Positions 55,050 through 64,000 are shown, numbered from the stretch's first letter. The stretch: DNA of 64,000 bases from Nitratidesulfovibrio sp. SRB-5 (GCF_019931275.1 NZ_JAIOTY010000006.1:1-64000), one strand, 5' to 3'. The notes: generated from the sequence alone by a model not told the origin. Made by a program: numbers and translations.

Positions 55050-56533
55050 CAGTTGCACCCCAGTATCTCCCGAATGACCTGTTGGTCGCTGTACGGCACC
55101 TTGCGGTCGCCGATCTGCTGGTAACTTTCGTGCCCCTTGCCCGCCACCAGCAACACGTCGCCGGGTTGCAGCAGCGCAAGGGCCTTGCCGATGGCCCTGG
55201 CCCTGTCGGCGTCGCTGACCACCTCGCGCGCCCCGGCAAGGCCGGGCAGCACGTCGGCCATGATGGCCTCCGGGTCCTCGTGGCGGGGGTTGTCGGACGT
55301 GAGCACGGCCACGTCGGCATGGCGCGCCACCGCCTGCCCCATCAGCGGGCGCTTGGTGCGGTCGCGGTTGCCGCCGCAGCCGAACACTGTGACGATGCGC
55401 GAAAAGCCCACCGCGCGCAGCGCGCGCAGCACGTTTTCCAGCGCGTCGGGGGTATGGGCGTAATCGACGAAAATGTCCAGCCCCCGCGGGTTCACGATGC
55501 GCTCCAGCCGCCCCGGCACGCCGGTGAAGTCGGCCAGGCTGGCGAAATCCTGCGGCGCAAGGCCCATACCCAAGCATACCGCCTGCACGGCCAGCAGGTT
55601 GGAGGCGTTGTGCGCGCCCACGAGGTGCGAGGAAAGCTCCCACTGCCGCCCTTCACAAGTCATGCGCAGCGTGAGGCCCGAGGTGGCGTTGCGCACCATC
55701 TCGCCGTGCAGGAACCGACGGCCCGAAACGGCATTGCCCGCATCCAGCCCGAAGCCGATGGCGTGCTCCACCTCGCCCAGCAGGCGGCGGCCCCAGGCGT
55801 CGTCGGCATTGACGGCGCAGGCCTTGTCCGCGTCGGGCAGTTCGGTGAACAGGCGGGCCTTGGCGGCATAGTAGTGTTCCATGTCGCCGTGGTAGTCCAG
55901 GTGGTCCTGCGTCAGGTTGGTCAGGATGGCCCCGGCAAAGCGGATGCCCGCCACCCGGCGCTGGTCCAGCGCGTGCGACGAGACCTCCATCAGCGCCACG
56001 TCCACCCCGGCGTCGCGCATGCGGCCCAGCATGGCGTGGGTTTCGATGCAGTCGGGCGTGGTCAGCGGCGCGTCCATGGCAAAGCCCGGCCAGCGGTAGC
56101 TGACGGTGCCCAGCACCCCGGCCCGGCGGCCAAGGGCGGAAAACACGTGCTCCAGCAGGTAAGTGATGGTGGTCTTTCCGTTGGTGCCGGTAACGGCCAC
56201 CACCGGAAAGGGCAGCGCATCCGTGCCGTAGCGGGCCTGGCCCAGCAGGCCGATGGCCGCGCGCGGGTCGTCGTGGGCGGCCACCACCGCGCCCTCGGGC
56301 GCGCCGACAAGGGCTGCTTCCGCCCTGTCGGGCAGGCAGACCACCGCCCCGGCCCCGGCGGCCCATGCCTTCGCAATGAAGTCCGCACCGTCCACGCCCG
56401 CGCCGCCGTTGGCGGCAACGCCGGGCACGGCCACGAACACGTCGTCCCGGCCCACCTTGCGCGAGTCGGTGCGGATTTCCGGCGTGTTTTCACGAACACG
56501 GGCCAGAAGGCCATCAAAAGATATACGGGTCAT
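55049..56533 (-). CDS. murE: UDP-N-acetylmuramyl-tripeptide synthetase MurE
   Basis: 494-residue Mur ligase adding the third residue of the stem peptide (normally meso-diaminopimelate in Gram-negatives). VTGTNGKTTITYLLEHVF is the ATP loop; EVSSHALDQRRV and NLTQDHLDYHGDMEHYYAAKARLF are conserved; the C-terminal region contains SDNPRHEDPEAIM, the DNPR motif of the diaminopimelate-adding enzyme. Length is normal. The stop overlaps the next ORF by TGATG. Confidence 0.96.
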   Translation of the reverse strand: MTRISFDGLLARVRENTPEIRTDSRKVGRDDVFVAVPGVAANGGAGVDGADFIAKAWAAGAGAVVCLPDRAEAALVGAPEGAVVAAHDDPRAAIGLLGQARYGTDALPFPVVAVTGTNGKTTITYLLEHVFSALGRRAGVLGTVSYRWPGFAMDAPLTTPDCIETHAMLGRMRDAGVDVALMEVSSHALDQRRVAGIRFAGAILTNLTQDHLDYHGDMEHYYAAKARLFTELPDADKACAVNADDAWGRRLLGEVEHAIGFGLDAGNAVSGRRFLHGEMVRNATSGLTLRMTCEGRQWELSSHLVGAHNASNLLAVQAVCLGMGLAPQDFASLADFTGVPGRLERIVNPRGLDIFVDYAHTPDALENVLRALRAVGFSRIVTVFGCGGNRDRTKRPLMGQAVARHADVAVLTSDNPRHEDPEAIMADVLPGLAGAREVVSDADRARAIGKALALLQPGDVLLVAGKGHESYQQIGDRKVPYSDQQVIREILGCN

Positions 56534-56545
56534 CTGCCGATGCTC

Positions 56546-58660
56546 CTAGGAATTCTCGGAAAGCCACAGGACGCACTGCCCCGTGGGCTGGCCCTTGGGC
56601 CATTCGGTGCCCGGTTCCGGGGTCTGGCGGATCACGGTCTGCCCCGCGCCCTTGAGCACGGGCACCATGCCTTGCCGGGCAAACACCTCCACGGCGCGGC
56701 GCACCGACTTGCCCACCACGTTGGGCACCCCGTCGGGGGCCTCGCGCACGGCCTCGGCCACCTCGCGGCGCACTTCCACCGGCCCGGTCTTGCCTAGGGG
56801 CGTGGCGTAGGCCGGGGCCTCCGGGTCGGGCGCATCGGGCAGCAGGCCGTGGTAGGCCATGGTGCGCATGGCCACGTGCTTGAACACGGGCGCAGCGACC
56901 ACGCCGCCGTACGAATTTTTCTGGGGTTCGTCCACCATGACCAAAATCAGGTACTTGGGCTTGTCGATGGGCGCAAAACCCACGAAGGAAGCCAGCCGTT
57001 CGTGACCGTAACGTCCCGTTTCGTCAGCCTTTTGCGCGGTGCCGGTCTTGCCGCCCACCATGATGCCGGGGATACGCGCGCGGGTGCCGGTGCCGTCTTC
57101 CTCCACCACTTCGCGCAGCATGGAGATGACCTGCTTCACCGTCTTGTCGTTGTACACCTTCTGGCTGGCCGAGTTGGCCGGGGCTTCGTCGTCCACCACC
57201 AGACGCAGCGGCTTGCGTTCGCCGCCGTTGGCCAGCGTCAGGTAGGCCTGGGCCATCTGTACGCCGGTGGCGGCAATGGCCTGGCCGAACGAGGTGGTGA
57301 TCAGGTCCGGCTCGGACCAGTGGCGCGGATCGCGCAGGATGCCCTTGCTCTCGGTGATGGGCAGGCCGGTGCGGTCGCCAAAGCCCAGCTGGTTCAGGTA
57401 TTCCCAATACCGCTTGGACCCGAGTTCCAGGCCTATCTTGGCCATGCCGATGTTGCTGGAGTAACGCAACACCTTGTTCACCGGCAGCACGTCATAGCTG
57501 TGGGTGTCGCGGATGGTGATGTAGCGGGTCTTCCAGCGGCCCTTTTCGCAGTTGAACGTGGTGTCGCCCTTGACCACGCCCTCTTGCAGGGCGGCGGCCA
57601 CCAGAAACGGCTTGAGCGTGGAGCCGGGTTCCAGCGCGTCGGCGGCCAGACGGTTGCGCCAACGGTCGGCCTTGTAGTCGCGGTAGGCGTTGGGGTTGAA
57701 GAACGGGTACTGCGCCCAGGCCAGGATGTCGCCCGAATCCACGTCCACCACAAGGCAACCGCCCCACGAGGCGTCGAACTGGTCCACCGAGCGGGCCAGG
57801 GCTTCTTCGGCAAAGAACTGCACCTGGGTGTCGAGGGTCAGGTGCACGTCGCGGCCACGCAGGGCCGCGCGGCCCGCGCCGCCGTCCATGTCCAGGCGGC
57901 GCCCGGCGGCGTCGCGCTGCACCACGTTGCGGGCGGAATCGCCGCTCAGCACCTCGTCGAAGGTCAGTTCCAGCCCCTCAAGGCCCTTGCTCTCCATGCC
58001 CACGAAGCCGAGCAGCTGTCCGGCCATCTGCTTGAAAGGATAGATGCGCTCGTACTCGCTGCTCAGGTACACGCCGGGCAGCCCGGCCTTGCGCACGTTT
58101 TCGGCGGCCAGGTCGTCCACCTTGCGGGCCACCCACGCAAAGCCGCGCTTGGAGGCAACGGCCTCGCGCACCTGCTTGACCGGGGCTTCCAGCGCCGCGG
58201 ACAGGGCGTTGACGGTGGCGTCAAGGTCGCGCACCTCGCCGGGACGGACGTAGACGGAGCGCACCTCCACGCTGCGAGCCAGTATCTGCCCGTTGCGGTC
58301 GAGAATGGCGCCGCGCCTGCCGGACACGGTCTCCGCCGCCATGTGCTGGCGACGGGCAAGGGCTGCCAGCCGATCACCGTCGTAGACCTGCACGTACCAG
58401 GCGCGCGACCACAGCAGCAGCCACAGCAGCGCGAACACGCAGCCCACGCCGTACAGGCGCACCTTGCTCCAGTCCGCCCCGCCGAAGCGGGCAAAGGGAT
58501 TGAAGCGCATGCCGCCGCCGAACGATGCTCCGGGGGCCTTCTTGTTGCGCAGGGCGCGCGCGGCACGAGGGGCGCGCGCGTCGAAAGAGGGACGCGCATC
58601 GCGCGCAGTGCGCGGCGCGGGCCTGCCGAGTATGCGTGACTTCCTGTCGGCTCGCAGCAT
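56546..58660 (-). CDS. ftsI: Septal peptidoglycan transpeptidase FtsI (PBP3) with a PASTA domain
   Basis: 704-residue bitopic penicillin-binding protein. A basic, probably disordered ~65-residue cytoplasmic N-terminus precedes the membrane helix. The pedestal domain follows, then the transpeptidase domain with SxxK at S347-T-L-K350, SSN (in RYSSNIGMAKIG) and KTGT (in GGKTGTAQKADETG). The C-terminus has one PASTA domain (GVPNVVGKSVRRAVEVFARQG), not found in E. coli FtsI. Starts at 58660 behind GGAAC; ends 12 bases before murE. Confidence 0.95.
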   Translation of the reverse strand: MLRADRKSRILGRPAPRTARDARPSFDARAPRAARALRNKKAPGASFGGGMRFNPFARFGGADWSKVRLYGVGCVFALLWLLLWSRAWYVQVYDGDRLAALARRQHMAAETVSGRRGAILDRNGQILARSVEVRSVYVRPGEVRDLDATVNALSAALEAPVKQVREAVASKRGFAWVARKVDDLAAENVRKAGLPGVYLSSEYERIYPFKQMAGQLLGFVGMESKGLEGLELTFDEVLSGDSARNVVQRDAAGRRLDMDGGAGRAALRGRDVHLTLDTQVQFFAEEALARSVDQFDASWGGCLVVDVDSGDILAWAQYPFFNPNAYRDYKADRWRNRLAADALEPGSTLKPFLVAAALQEGVVKGDTTFNCEKGRWKTRYITIRDTHSYDVLPVNKVLRYSSNIGMAKIGLELGSKRYWEYLNQLGFGDRTGLPITESKGILRDPRHWSEPDLITTSFGQAIAATGVQMAQAYLTLANGGERKPLRLVVDDEAPANSASQKVYNDKTVKQVISMLREVVEEDGTGTRARIPGIMVGGKTGTAQKADETGRYGHERLASFVGFAPIDKPKYLILVMVDEPQKNSYGGVVAAPVFKHVAMRTMAYHGLLPDAPDPEAPAYATPLGKTGPVEVRREVAEAVREAPDGVPNVVGKSVRRAVEVFARQGMVPVLKGAGQTVIRQTPEPGTEWPKGQPTGQCVLWLSENS

Positions 58661-58674
58661 GACGTTCCGGGGCG

Positions 58675-58962
58675 CTAGCGCCCCGCCTCCTCGATGCGGC
58701 GGATCTGCCCGGGGCGTGCCCCCCGCATGCCCATGGCCTCCGCCTTCCTTCCCAGTTCATACGGCGACATCAGCCGGTCCCGCTCCACTTCCAGCTTGGC
58801 GGTCAGGGAAGCCCTGCCGTCCAGTTCACCCTGCAACTTGCGCAGGTTGTAGGCCATGTCCATGCGTTCGATGTTCAGCCACACCAGCGACAACCCCAGC
58901 ACCAGGCTGGTCAGCACCGACAGGATCATGGCCAGCACCCAGCTTCCCACGCCCTGGCTCAT
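58675..58962 (-). CDS. ftsL: Cell division protein FtsL
   Basis: 95-residue bitopic protein: short cytoplasmic end, one transmembrane helix (about 8-30), then a coiled-coil stretch (RMDMAYNLRKLQGELDGRASLTAKLEVERDRL) for pairing with the FtsB and FtsQ partners. The fold and position between rsmH and ftsI identify it, because FtsL sequences are poorly conserved. The start ATG overlaps the rsmH stop (ATGA). Confidence 0.85.
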   Translation of the reverse strand: MSQGVGSWVLAMILSVLTSLVLGLSLVWLNIERMDMAYNLRKLQGELDGRASLTAKLEVERDRLMSPYELGRKAEAMGMRGARPGQIRRIEEAGR

Positions 58963-60044
58963 GCTGCGCCCCCTTCCGGCTCGTCGCGGCCTTCCGGGGC
59001 GTACTTGTTGCGCCGCCGGGGCCGCGGGGCCTGCCCTTCCGCCAGCCGCTGGGCCGCGCGCAGCTTGGCGCTGGACGCGCGGGAGTTGCGGGCCAGTTCC
59101 GCATCGGTGGCGGTTACGGGCTTTCTGGTCAGCACGTCCACGCGGGCCTTGTGGCCGCATTCGCAGCGGGACACGCTGCGCGGGCACACGCAGCCCTGCG
59201 ATTCGTCACGCAGGCGATGCTTGACGATGCGGTCTTCCAGCGAATGGAAGGTGATCACCGCCAGCCGCCCGCCGGGGTTCAGCCGGTCCAGGATGCGGTC
59301 GAGAAAGCGTTCCAGCTGGCCCAGTTCGTCGTTGACGGCCATGCGCAGGGCCTGAAAGGTGCGGGTGGCCGGGTGGTTGCGCGAGGTGGCGCGCCACTTG
59401 GCCGGGTAGGCCCGGTCCACGATGGCCGCAAGCTGGGCCGTGGTCTCGATGGGGCCCGCGGCGCGGGCATCCACGATGGCGCGGGCGATGCGCCCGGCCA
59501 TGGGGTCTTCGCCGTAGCGCAGGATGATGTCCTTCAGGACGTCCGCGGTGGCCCGGTTCACCAGCCTGGAGGCCGGGTCCTCGTCACCGTCCCGGTCCAT
59601 GCGCATGTCCAGCGGGCCGTCGGCGTGAAAGCTGAAGCCGCGGTCGGCCATGTCGATCTGCATGGACGACACGCCGATGTCGATGAGCGCGCCGTCCACC
59701 TTGTCCCAGCCCAGCTGGTCCAGCGCCGCCTCGAAGTCCGCGTAGCGGGTGTGAAAGAAATGCACGCGCCCGCCCCACGGGGCCAGACGCTGGCGGGCCA
59801 GCCCCAGCGCCGTGGTGTCGCGGTCGAGGCAGCACAGTTCGCCATCCGGGCCGATGCGCTCCATGATGGCGGCGGAATGGCCGCCAAGCCCCACGGTGCC
59901 GTCCAGATACCTGCCGCCGGGGCGGGGGGCCAGCGCCTCCAGCACCTCGTCCAGCAGCACGGGCACATGCAGCGTGGCGGCGCGGGCCCCTTCCGTGGAA
60001 ACGGGGGCGGCCTGCGGTGTGGTGGAGTCGGGTGCGCCGGTCAT
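58959..60044 (-). CDS. rsmH: 16S rRNA (cytosine-1402-N4)-methyltransferase RsmH
   Basis: 361-residue S-adenosylmethionine-dependent methyltransferase (formerly MraW) acting on 16S rRNA near the P site. HVPVLLDEVLEAL opens the family fold; GRYLDGTVGLGGHSAAIMER is the SAM-binding loop; DIGVSSMQID and FHSLEDRIVKHRL are conserved. Unusual is the insert CVCPRSVSRCECGHKARVD with four cysteines, possibly zinc binding. Start with AGGA upstream. Confidence 0.96.
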   Translation of the reverse strand: MTGAPDSTTPQAAPVSTEGARAATLHVPVLLDEVLEALAPRPGGRYLDGTVGLGGHSAAIMERIGPDGELCCLDRDTTALGLARQRLAPWGGRVHFFHTRYADFEAALDQLGWDKVDGALIDIGVSSMQIDMADRGFSFHADGPLDMRMDRDGDEDPASRLVNRATADVLKDIILRYGEDPMAGRIARAIVDARAAGPIETTAQLAAIVDRAYPAKWRATSRNHPATRTFQALRMAVNDELGQLERFLDRILDRLNPGGRLAVITFHSLEDRIVKHRLRDESQGCVCPRSVSRCECGHKARVDVLTRKPVTATDAELARNSRASSAKLRAAQRLAEGQAPRPRRRNKYAPEGRDEPEGGAA

Positions 60045-60087
60045 TGCGGTGTCCTGTAGAAGTTCGAAAACCCGTGCCCTGCCGGGC

Positions 60088-60537
60088 CTAGAGGGAAAGT
60101 TCTATGCCGCTGTCGGCCAGTTCCGCGGCCACGTCGTCGAAGTCCTGCGCCACGATGCCGTCGAAGCGGCCCTGATCCCAGATTTCGAAGCGGCTGCCCT
60201 GGCCCAACAGCACCACGTCCTTGGTGATGCCCGCGTAGTCCATGTGCGACCGCGAAATGCGCACCCGGCCCTGCCCGTCCAGTTCCATGAGTTCGGCGCT
60301 GCCGATGACCAGGCGGCGGAAGTCGCGCATCTTGCGCGAAGGGTTCTTGAGGGTGGAGAACTTGCGCTCGAAGTCTTCCCAGTCGGGCAGGGGGTAGCCC
60401 ATGACGCAGTCGTCGAAGCTGGTCAGCACCAGCTTGCCGCCATCGGCACGCGACACGAGAATGTCGCGGAAATCCGGCGGCAGCATCAGTCGCCCCTTGG
60501 GGTCGAGACTGCGGTGGGAACGGCCTCTGAACAACAT
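60088..60537 (-). CDS. mraZ: Transcriptional regulator MraZ
   Basis: 149-residue regulator with two AbrB-like swapped-hairpin DNA-binding halves ([16 protein letters not shown] and [20 protein letters not shown]). MraZ forms ring oligomers and represses its own dcw promoter. The operator-like array at 60669-60693 lies upstream. The ribosome-binding site is weak. It is the first gene of the cluster. Confidence 0.95.
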   Translation of the reverse strand: MLFRGRSHRSLDPKGRLMLPPDFRDILVSRADGGKLVLTSFDDCVMGYPLPDWEDFERKFSTLKNPSRKMRDFRRLVIGSAELMELDGQGRVRISRSHMDYAGITKDVVLLGQGSRFEIWDQGRFDGIVAQDFDDVAAELADSGIELSL

Positions 60538-60668
60538 GAGAACACCACTTGCCTGTCATTTCGTGCTGTTGCGCAACACACCAACACTGCAACCCTGCTT
60601 CCGCCGTTTTCCCCGCGTGTTGCGCGAGGCATTCTGATCGGAGGGGAAGGGGCTTTTTCGGGAGACTC

Positions 60669-60693
60669 TACCACCTTTTACCACAATTTCCCA
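60669..60693 (-). promoter_or_regulatory. MraZ operator: three TGGKA boxes at 10-bp spacing
   Basis: Read on the minus strand, TGGGA, TGGTA and TGGTA occur at exactly 10-base intervals (plus coordinates 60689-60693, 60679-60683, 60669-60673), the spacing of the direct repeats bound by MraZ in E. coli. It sits between the start of mraZ and a -35-like TTGACA (60723-60718), as expected for an autorepressor site. Confidence 0.75.
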
Positions 60694-60717
60694 CTTTCTC
60701 TATGATATGTTTGGCAC

Positions 60718-60723
60718 TGTCAA
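60718..60723 (-). promoter_or_regulatory. -35 element of the dcw promoter
   Basis: A consensus TTGACA on the minus strand. No good -10 lies 17 bases downstream; the best is TAGAGA at 15 bases (60702-60697), so the promoter is only partly resolved. Confidence 0.4.
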
Positions 60724-61094
60724 GCCGTGGTCACAGGCAGAGTCTAGAAAATTTCTAACGGCTGTTTCCCCGCGCGATACTGTCGTGATATGCAAAGCAA
60801 TTTCAGCTTGATACACAACAGGACCACAACACTCCGAAGACCGTTACCCCACCCTTGCGCATGGGCCGCGCGTGCGCTGCCGCACGGCATTTCAGGTCAC
60901 CCGGTGGTCCGCGCCTTTCCACGTGCGGCGCATTGCCCGGACCTGCCCTGATATTTTTACGAAACGCATGGGGACACGAAGGGCGTCGGCACGATATACG
61001 GGGGTATCCGTCACACGCCCCCGCAAGGCGGACGGAACCCTCCGCAACGCACAAACGGCTTGACAAGATACAACTTATTGCACAGGGGTGGATC
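60724..61094. other. Divergent intergenic region between mraZ and pyk
   Basis: No gene. It holds a symmetric TAGAAAATTTCTA (60745-60757), AT-rich and possibly an operator. The rest is without visible structure apart from TTGACA at 61060-61065, which has no -10 at usual spacing. Confidence 0.5.
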
Positions 61095-62507
61095 ATGAGA
61101 ACGAAGATAATCGCCACCATTGGTCCGGCATCGCGCTCGCGCGAGGTGCTTTCGCGCCTCATCGCCGCTGGAGTGCGCATCTTTCGGCTCAACTTTTCCC
61201 ACGGCAGTGCGTCCATGTTCGTGGACCTGGTGCGCCTGCTGCGCGAGCTGGAAGCCGAATGCGGCAGCCCGGTGACCATCCTGCAGGACCTTTCCGGCCC
61301 CAAGATCCGCATCGGCGAAATTCCGGACGGCGCCATCTCGGTGGGCAAGGGCGACCGCGTGCTGCTGGGCCCCAAGGCCCCTGCCGGTGCCGTGCTGCCG
61401 TTCATCCCCTTCACCAATCAGGCCGTGCTGAACGGGCTGGAAGCCGGTGACCGGCTGGTGCTGTCCGACGGCGGGTTGCAGTTCCGCGTGCTGGGCACCG
61501 CGCCCGCGGGGTGCTTTGAACTGGAAGCCGACAACAGCGGCATCATCACTTCGCGCAAGGGCCTGGCCCTGCCCGGCAAGTCGGTGCGGCTGCCCGCCCT
61601 GACCGAAAAGGACCGCAAGGACCTGGCCGACGGCCTGGAACTGGGCGTGGACGCCGTGGCCCTGTCCTTCGTGCAGACGCCGGAAGACATCCGCGACGCC
61701 AAGGAAATCATCGCGGCCAGCGGCCGCAAGCACATTCCCGTCATCGCCAAGCTGGAGCGCCAGAACGCCGTGGACCGGCTGGACGACATCCTGGCCGAGG
61801 CCGACGTGATCATGGTGGCCCGCGGCGACCTGGGCGTGGAATGCCCCCTGCCCGCCCTGCCCGCCATGCAGAAGCGCATCATCCGCGCCTGCAACCGCGC
61901 GGCCAAGCCGGTCATCGTGGCCACCCAGATGCTGCTGTCCATGGTCAACAGCCCCTCCCCCACCCGCGCGGAAACCACCGACGTGGCCAACGCCGTGCTG
62001 GACGGGGCCGACTGCGTGATGCTTTCGGAAGAAACGGCCATGGGCAACTTCCCCGTGGAGACCGTGGAATTCATGAAGGAAATAGCCGCCAAGGCTGAAG
62101 AACTGCACTTCGAGACACAGCGCCTTGCCGAACCGGCGGACGAAAAGGGCACGGCGGAATTCCTGGCCTACGCGGCCTGCCTGCTGGCTGAAAAGACCGG
62201 CGCCAGGGGTATCGTCTCGCACAGCATGACCGGCGCATCGGCCCGGCTCATCTCGTCGCGCCGCCCGCGCCAGATGGTCTGGGCGCTGACGCCAGACCCC
62301 GCCGCCCTGCGCGCCCTGAACTTCTCGTGGGGCATCGTGCCGCAGGACATCCCGCTGGACATCCCCGGCCACGTGGCACGGGCCGAGCGCTTCGTGGATA
62401 CCGCGCCCGACTTCGAAAAGGGCGACAACGTCGTCATCACCGCCGGGCAGCCCAAGGCGGGCCGCAAACCGCGCGGCACCAACATGGTGAAGATATACAG
62501 AAAGTAA
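61095..62507 (+). CDS. pyk: Pyruvate kinase
   Basis: 470-residue glycolytic enzyme converting phosphoenolpyruvate and ADP to pyruvate and ATP. Opening MRTKIIATIGPASRSREVL, RLNFSHGS and LQDLSGPKIRIG are the substrate-binding motifs; IPVIAKLERQNAVDRLDDIL contains the catalytic Lys and Glu ligand; VARGDLGVE and the C-terminal domain follow. Start at 61095 with GGGG upstream. Followed by the HD-GYP gene after 121 bases. Confidence 0.97.
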   Translation: MRTKIIATIGPASRSREVLSRLIAAGVRIFRLNFSHGSASMFVDLVRLLRELEAECGSPVTILQDLSGPKIRIGEIPDGAISVGKGDRVLLGPKAPAGAVLPFIPFTNQAVLNGLEAGDRLVLSDGGLQFRVLGTAPAGCFELEADNSGIITSRKGLALPGKSVRLPALTEKDRKDLADGLELGVDAVALSFVQTPEDIRDAKEIIAASGRKHIPVIAKLERQNAVDRLDDILAEADVIMVARGDLGVECPLPALPAMQKRIIRACNRAAKPVIVATQMLLSMVNSPSPTRAETTDVANAVLDGADCVMLSEETAMGNFPVETVEFMKEIAAKAEELHFETQRLAEPADEKGTAEFLAYAACLLAEKTGARGIVSHSMTGASARLISSRRPRQMVWALTPDPAALRALNFSWGIVPQDIPLDIPGHVARAERFVDTAPDFEKGDNVVITAGQPKAGRKPRGTNMVKIYRK

Positions 62508-62628
62508 CGACAGGCGGCGTCCGGCCCCAGCCCGGGAACCGCCGGAACGGACCGGACGCCACGGCATCAGCCGCGCATGGCGCGCATGCCACGCGGACCA
62601 CGCAGGCACCACAAGGGAGCTACCCACG

Positions 62629-63660
62629 GTGAAGGCAACCATCCCCGACAATATCTCCGAGGAATACTACCAGATCAGCACGGAGATCCTGTCGAGCTTT
62701 CCCAAATACCGTCCCCCGGTGGACCTGTTCCGCTTCCGGGAAGACCTGGCCCAGTTGCAGCCATACACCCGCAAGGGCGCACGGCTTACCAACGAGCAGG
62801 TGGAAGAGGTGCAGCGCATGTGCGAGGCGGGCGACCTGTTCGTCTCGCGCTCTGACCACCCCATCTATTCCCAGCACATCGTGCACCAGCTTGACCTGGT
62901 GCTGGTGGACAAGAACCTGAAGGAAGGCGAGGTCGCCGACATCTTCCAGCAGGCCCTGGCCCTGCGGGTGAACGAATTCATCGACCAGCCGGTGAAGCCG
63001 GTGTTCGAGGTGCTGTACCGCGACGTGATGGTGCTGACCGAGTACCTGTGGCAGGACAAGCACCGGGTGAAACAGTTCATGCGCCGCCTGCACCGCGAAC
63101 ATTCGCTGGCCAAGCATTCGCTGAACACCCTTTCGGTGGGGCTGTGGCTGCTGGCCACCTCCATGGGCGACAACCTGAAGCGCCGCGACCTCGACCGGTC
63201 GGCCCTGGCCCTCTTGCTGCACGACCTGGGCATGGCCAAGGTGCCCGCGTTCATCCTGTCCAAGGCCACGCCGCTGAAGCCCGACGAAAAGGACAAGATT
63301 CCCCTGCACCCGCTGGTGGGGGCCAAGATCATGCACAAGATGGGGCTGGCCTTCGACGAACTGCGCCAGTGCACCCTGGAACACCACGAACGGCTGGACG
63401 GTTCCGGCTACCCGCAGAAGCTCAAGGGCGAGCAGATCAGCCGCCTGGGCCGCATCTGCGCCGTGGCCGATTCGTTCTCGGCCATGATCAGCGCGCGCCC
63501 TCACGCCCCGGCCAAGGAACTGGTGGCCGCCGCGCAGGAACTGGCGGCGGACAAGGCGCGTTACGACGCGCGCTACACCTCGCTGCTGCTCAATGCGCTG
63601 GTGACCAACGCCTTCGGCACCACCGGCAAGCCCAAGCCCGAAGCACCGGCCAAGGGGTAA
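62629..63660 (+). CDS. HD-GYP domain protein, candidate cyclic di-GMP phosphodiesterase
   Basis: 343-residue cytoplasmic protein. The N-terminal ~150 residues are an uncharacterised helical region. From about residue 160 there is an HD-GYP domain: KHSLNTLSVG, LLHDLGMAKVP (HD), HPLVGAKIMHKMG, EHHERLDGSGYPQKLKGEQISRLGRICAVADSFSAM (the GYP motif). The residues for metal binding and c-di-GMP hydrolysis are intact. The start is GTG at 62629 behind AAGGGAG. A terminator follows at 63756. Confidence 0.9.
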   Translation: MKATIPDNISEEYYQISTEILSSFPKYRPPVDLFRFREDLAQLQPYTRKGARLTNEQVEEVQRMCEAGDLFVSRSDHPIYSQHIVHQLDLVLVDKNLKEGEVADIFQQALALRVNEFIDQPVKPVFEVLYRDVMVLTEYLWQDKHRVKQFMRRLHREHSLAKHSLNTLSVGLWLLATSMGDNLKRRDLDRSALALLLHDLGMAKVPAFILSKATPLKPDEKDKIPLHPLVGAKIMHKMGLAFDELRQCTLEHHERLDGSGYPQKLKGEQISRLGRICAVADSFSAMISARPHAPAKELVAAAQELAADKARYDARYTSLLLNALVTNAFGTTGKPKPEAPAKG

Positions 63661-63942
63661 CGACCGGAACGGGGAACGACCGCGAACCCGCTGCACTCCG
63701 CACGGCACGCGCTGGCACAGGCGCCCCCTGCTCCTTCACCGCGCACAACGTAAACGGGCCGCCCCCTTTCGGGAGCGGCCCTTTTCGTCTGCATGAACAG
63801 AGCGGCACAGGCAGGGACTGTCCGGGCGGACGGCACTGACAACACAGACAGCGCAGGCTGGGTCCACAGGTGGCCTGAAACCGGAAAATCGTGCGCGGCA
63901 CGCGCCACGGAAAGCTGCCCGCCAGCGCGGTGCGGCAATCCC
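63661..63942. other. Intergenic region after the HD-GYP gene
   Basis: No gene; contains the terminator at 63756-63785 and moderately repetitive GGCACAGGCAGGG sequence. Confidence 0.6.
63756..63785 (+). terminator. Rho-independent terminator of pyk/HD-GYP
   Basis: A 7-bp outer stem GGGCCGC/GCGGCCC with a further 3-bp inner stem and TTTC loop is followed by TTTT. Confidence 0.8.
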
Positions 63943-64000
63943 CTAAACGCGGCTGATGATCTCGCCGCTGATCTCGCGGAACACGTCGTTGATCATGATG
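63943..64000 (-). CDS. Truncated gene at the right edge (C-terminal end only)
   Basis: The last 18 codons of a minus-strand gene, reading IMINDVFREISGEIISRV and stop at 63945-63943. The upstream portion lies outside the window, so no function can be named. Confidence 0.5.
   Translation of the reverse strand, partial: IMINDVFREISGEIISRV

Noticed and set aside
61060-61065. TTGACA upstream of pyk as a promoter
   Set aside because: No -10-like sequence lies 16-18 bases downstream; it remains an isolated hexamer.

Overview
The window is a GC-rich chromosomal segment from what is most likely a Desulfovibrio/Nitratidesulfovibrio-type sulfate reducer. This is inferred from the very GC-rich third codon positions, the NfnAB pair, the DMSO-reductase-type operon, lpxK as a Gram-negative marker, and lineage-restricted hypothetical genes. 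No replication origin, insertion sequence, prophage, CRISPR array or complete RNA gene was seen. The left edge carries the minus-strand promoters and leader of an rRNA operon whose 16S gene lies just outside the window.

Layout, left to right. 1-350: rRNA promoters P1 and P2 and boxA, reading leftward. 350-970: low-complexity intergenic DNA. 971-9313: plus-strand genes for a short RdgC-like protein and partner, two Dpp-type permeases, a CgeB-like glycosyltransferase, RecN and an unknown 521-residue protein. 9437-15815: minus-strand RNase R, LpxK, a Bax-inhibitor-1-like membrane protein and an exported protein. 16215-22630: a PAS/LuxR regulator, then torD-dmsABC. 22733-26849: a TPR protein, a GH57/DUF3536 protein and an unknown protein. 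27191-31112: nfnAB, a ComFB-like protein and a PHP phosphatase. 31216-39120: a ModF-like double ATPase coupled to an aberrant TrpF-like protein, a 31-residue membrane peptide, an EamA transporter, a polyferredoxin, HtpX and a thioesterase. 39570-43353: a chemoreceptor and two tandem paralogous envelope proteins.

43833-60537 is a minus-strand division and cell wall (dcw) cluster, transcribed mraZ-rsmH-ftsL-ftsI-murE-[66-codon ORF]-mraY-murD-ftsW-murG-murC-murB-ftsQ-ftsA-ftsZ. It begins at an operator-like array of three TGGKA boxes at exact 10-bp spacing. murF is absent from its usual place between murE and mraY; a 66-codon ORF, overlapping both neighbours, sits there instead. Divergently from mraZ run pyruvate kinase and an HD-GYP protein. 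A gene fragment on the minus strand touches the right edge.

Short GC-rich tandem repeats with 9-26 bp units recur between genes. In-frame 9- or 24-bp versions also lie inside three genes (dmsA, the GH57 gene and rnr). In dmsA the repeat makes a collagen-like Gly-Pro-Thr stretch ahead of the Tat signal. The most unusual points are the missing murF, this collagen-like segment, the TrpF-like protein lacking its catalytic Lys/Cys pair, and a 21-bp inverted-repeat element between murC and murG.
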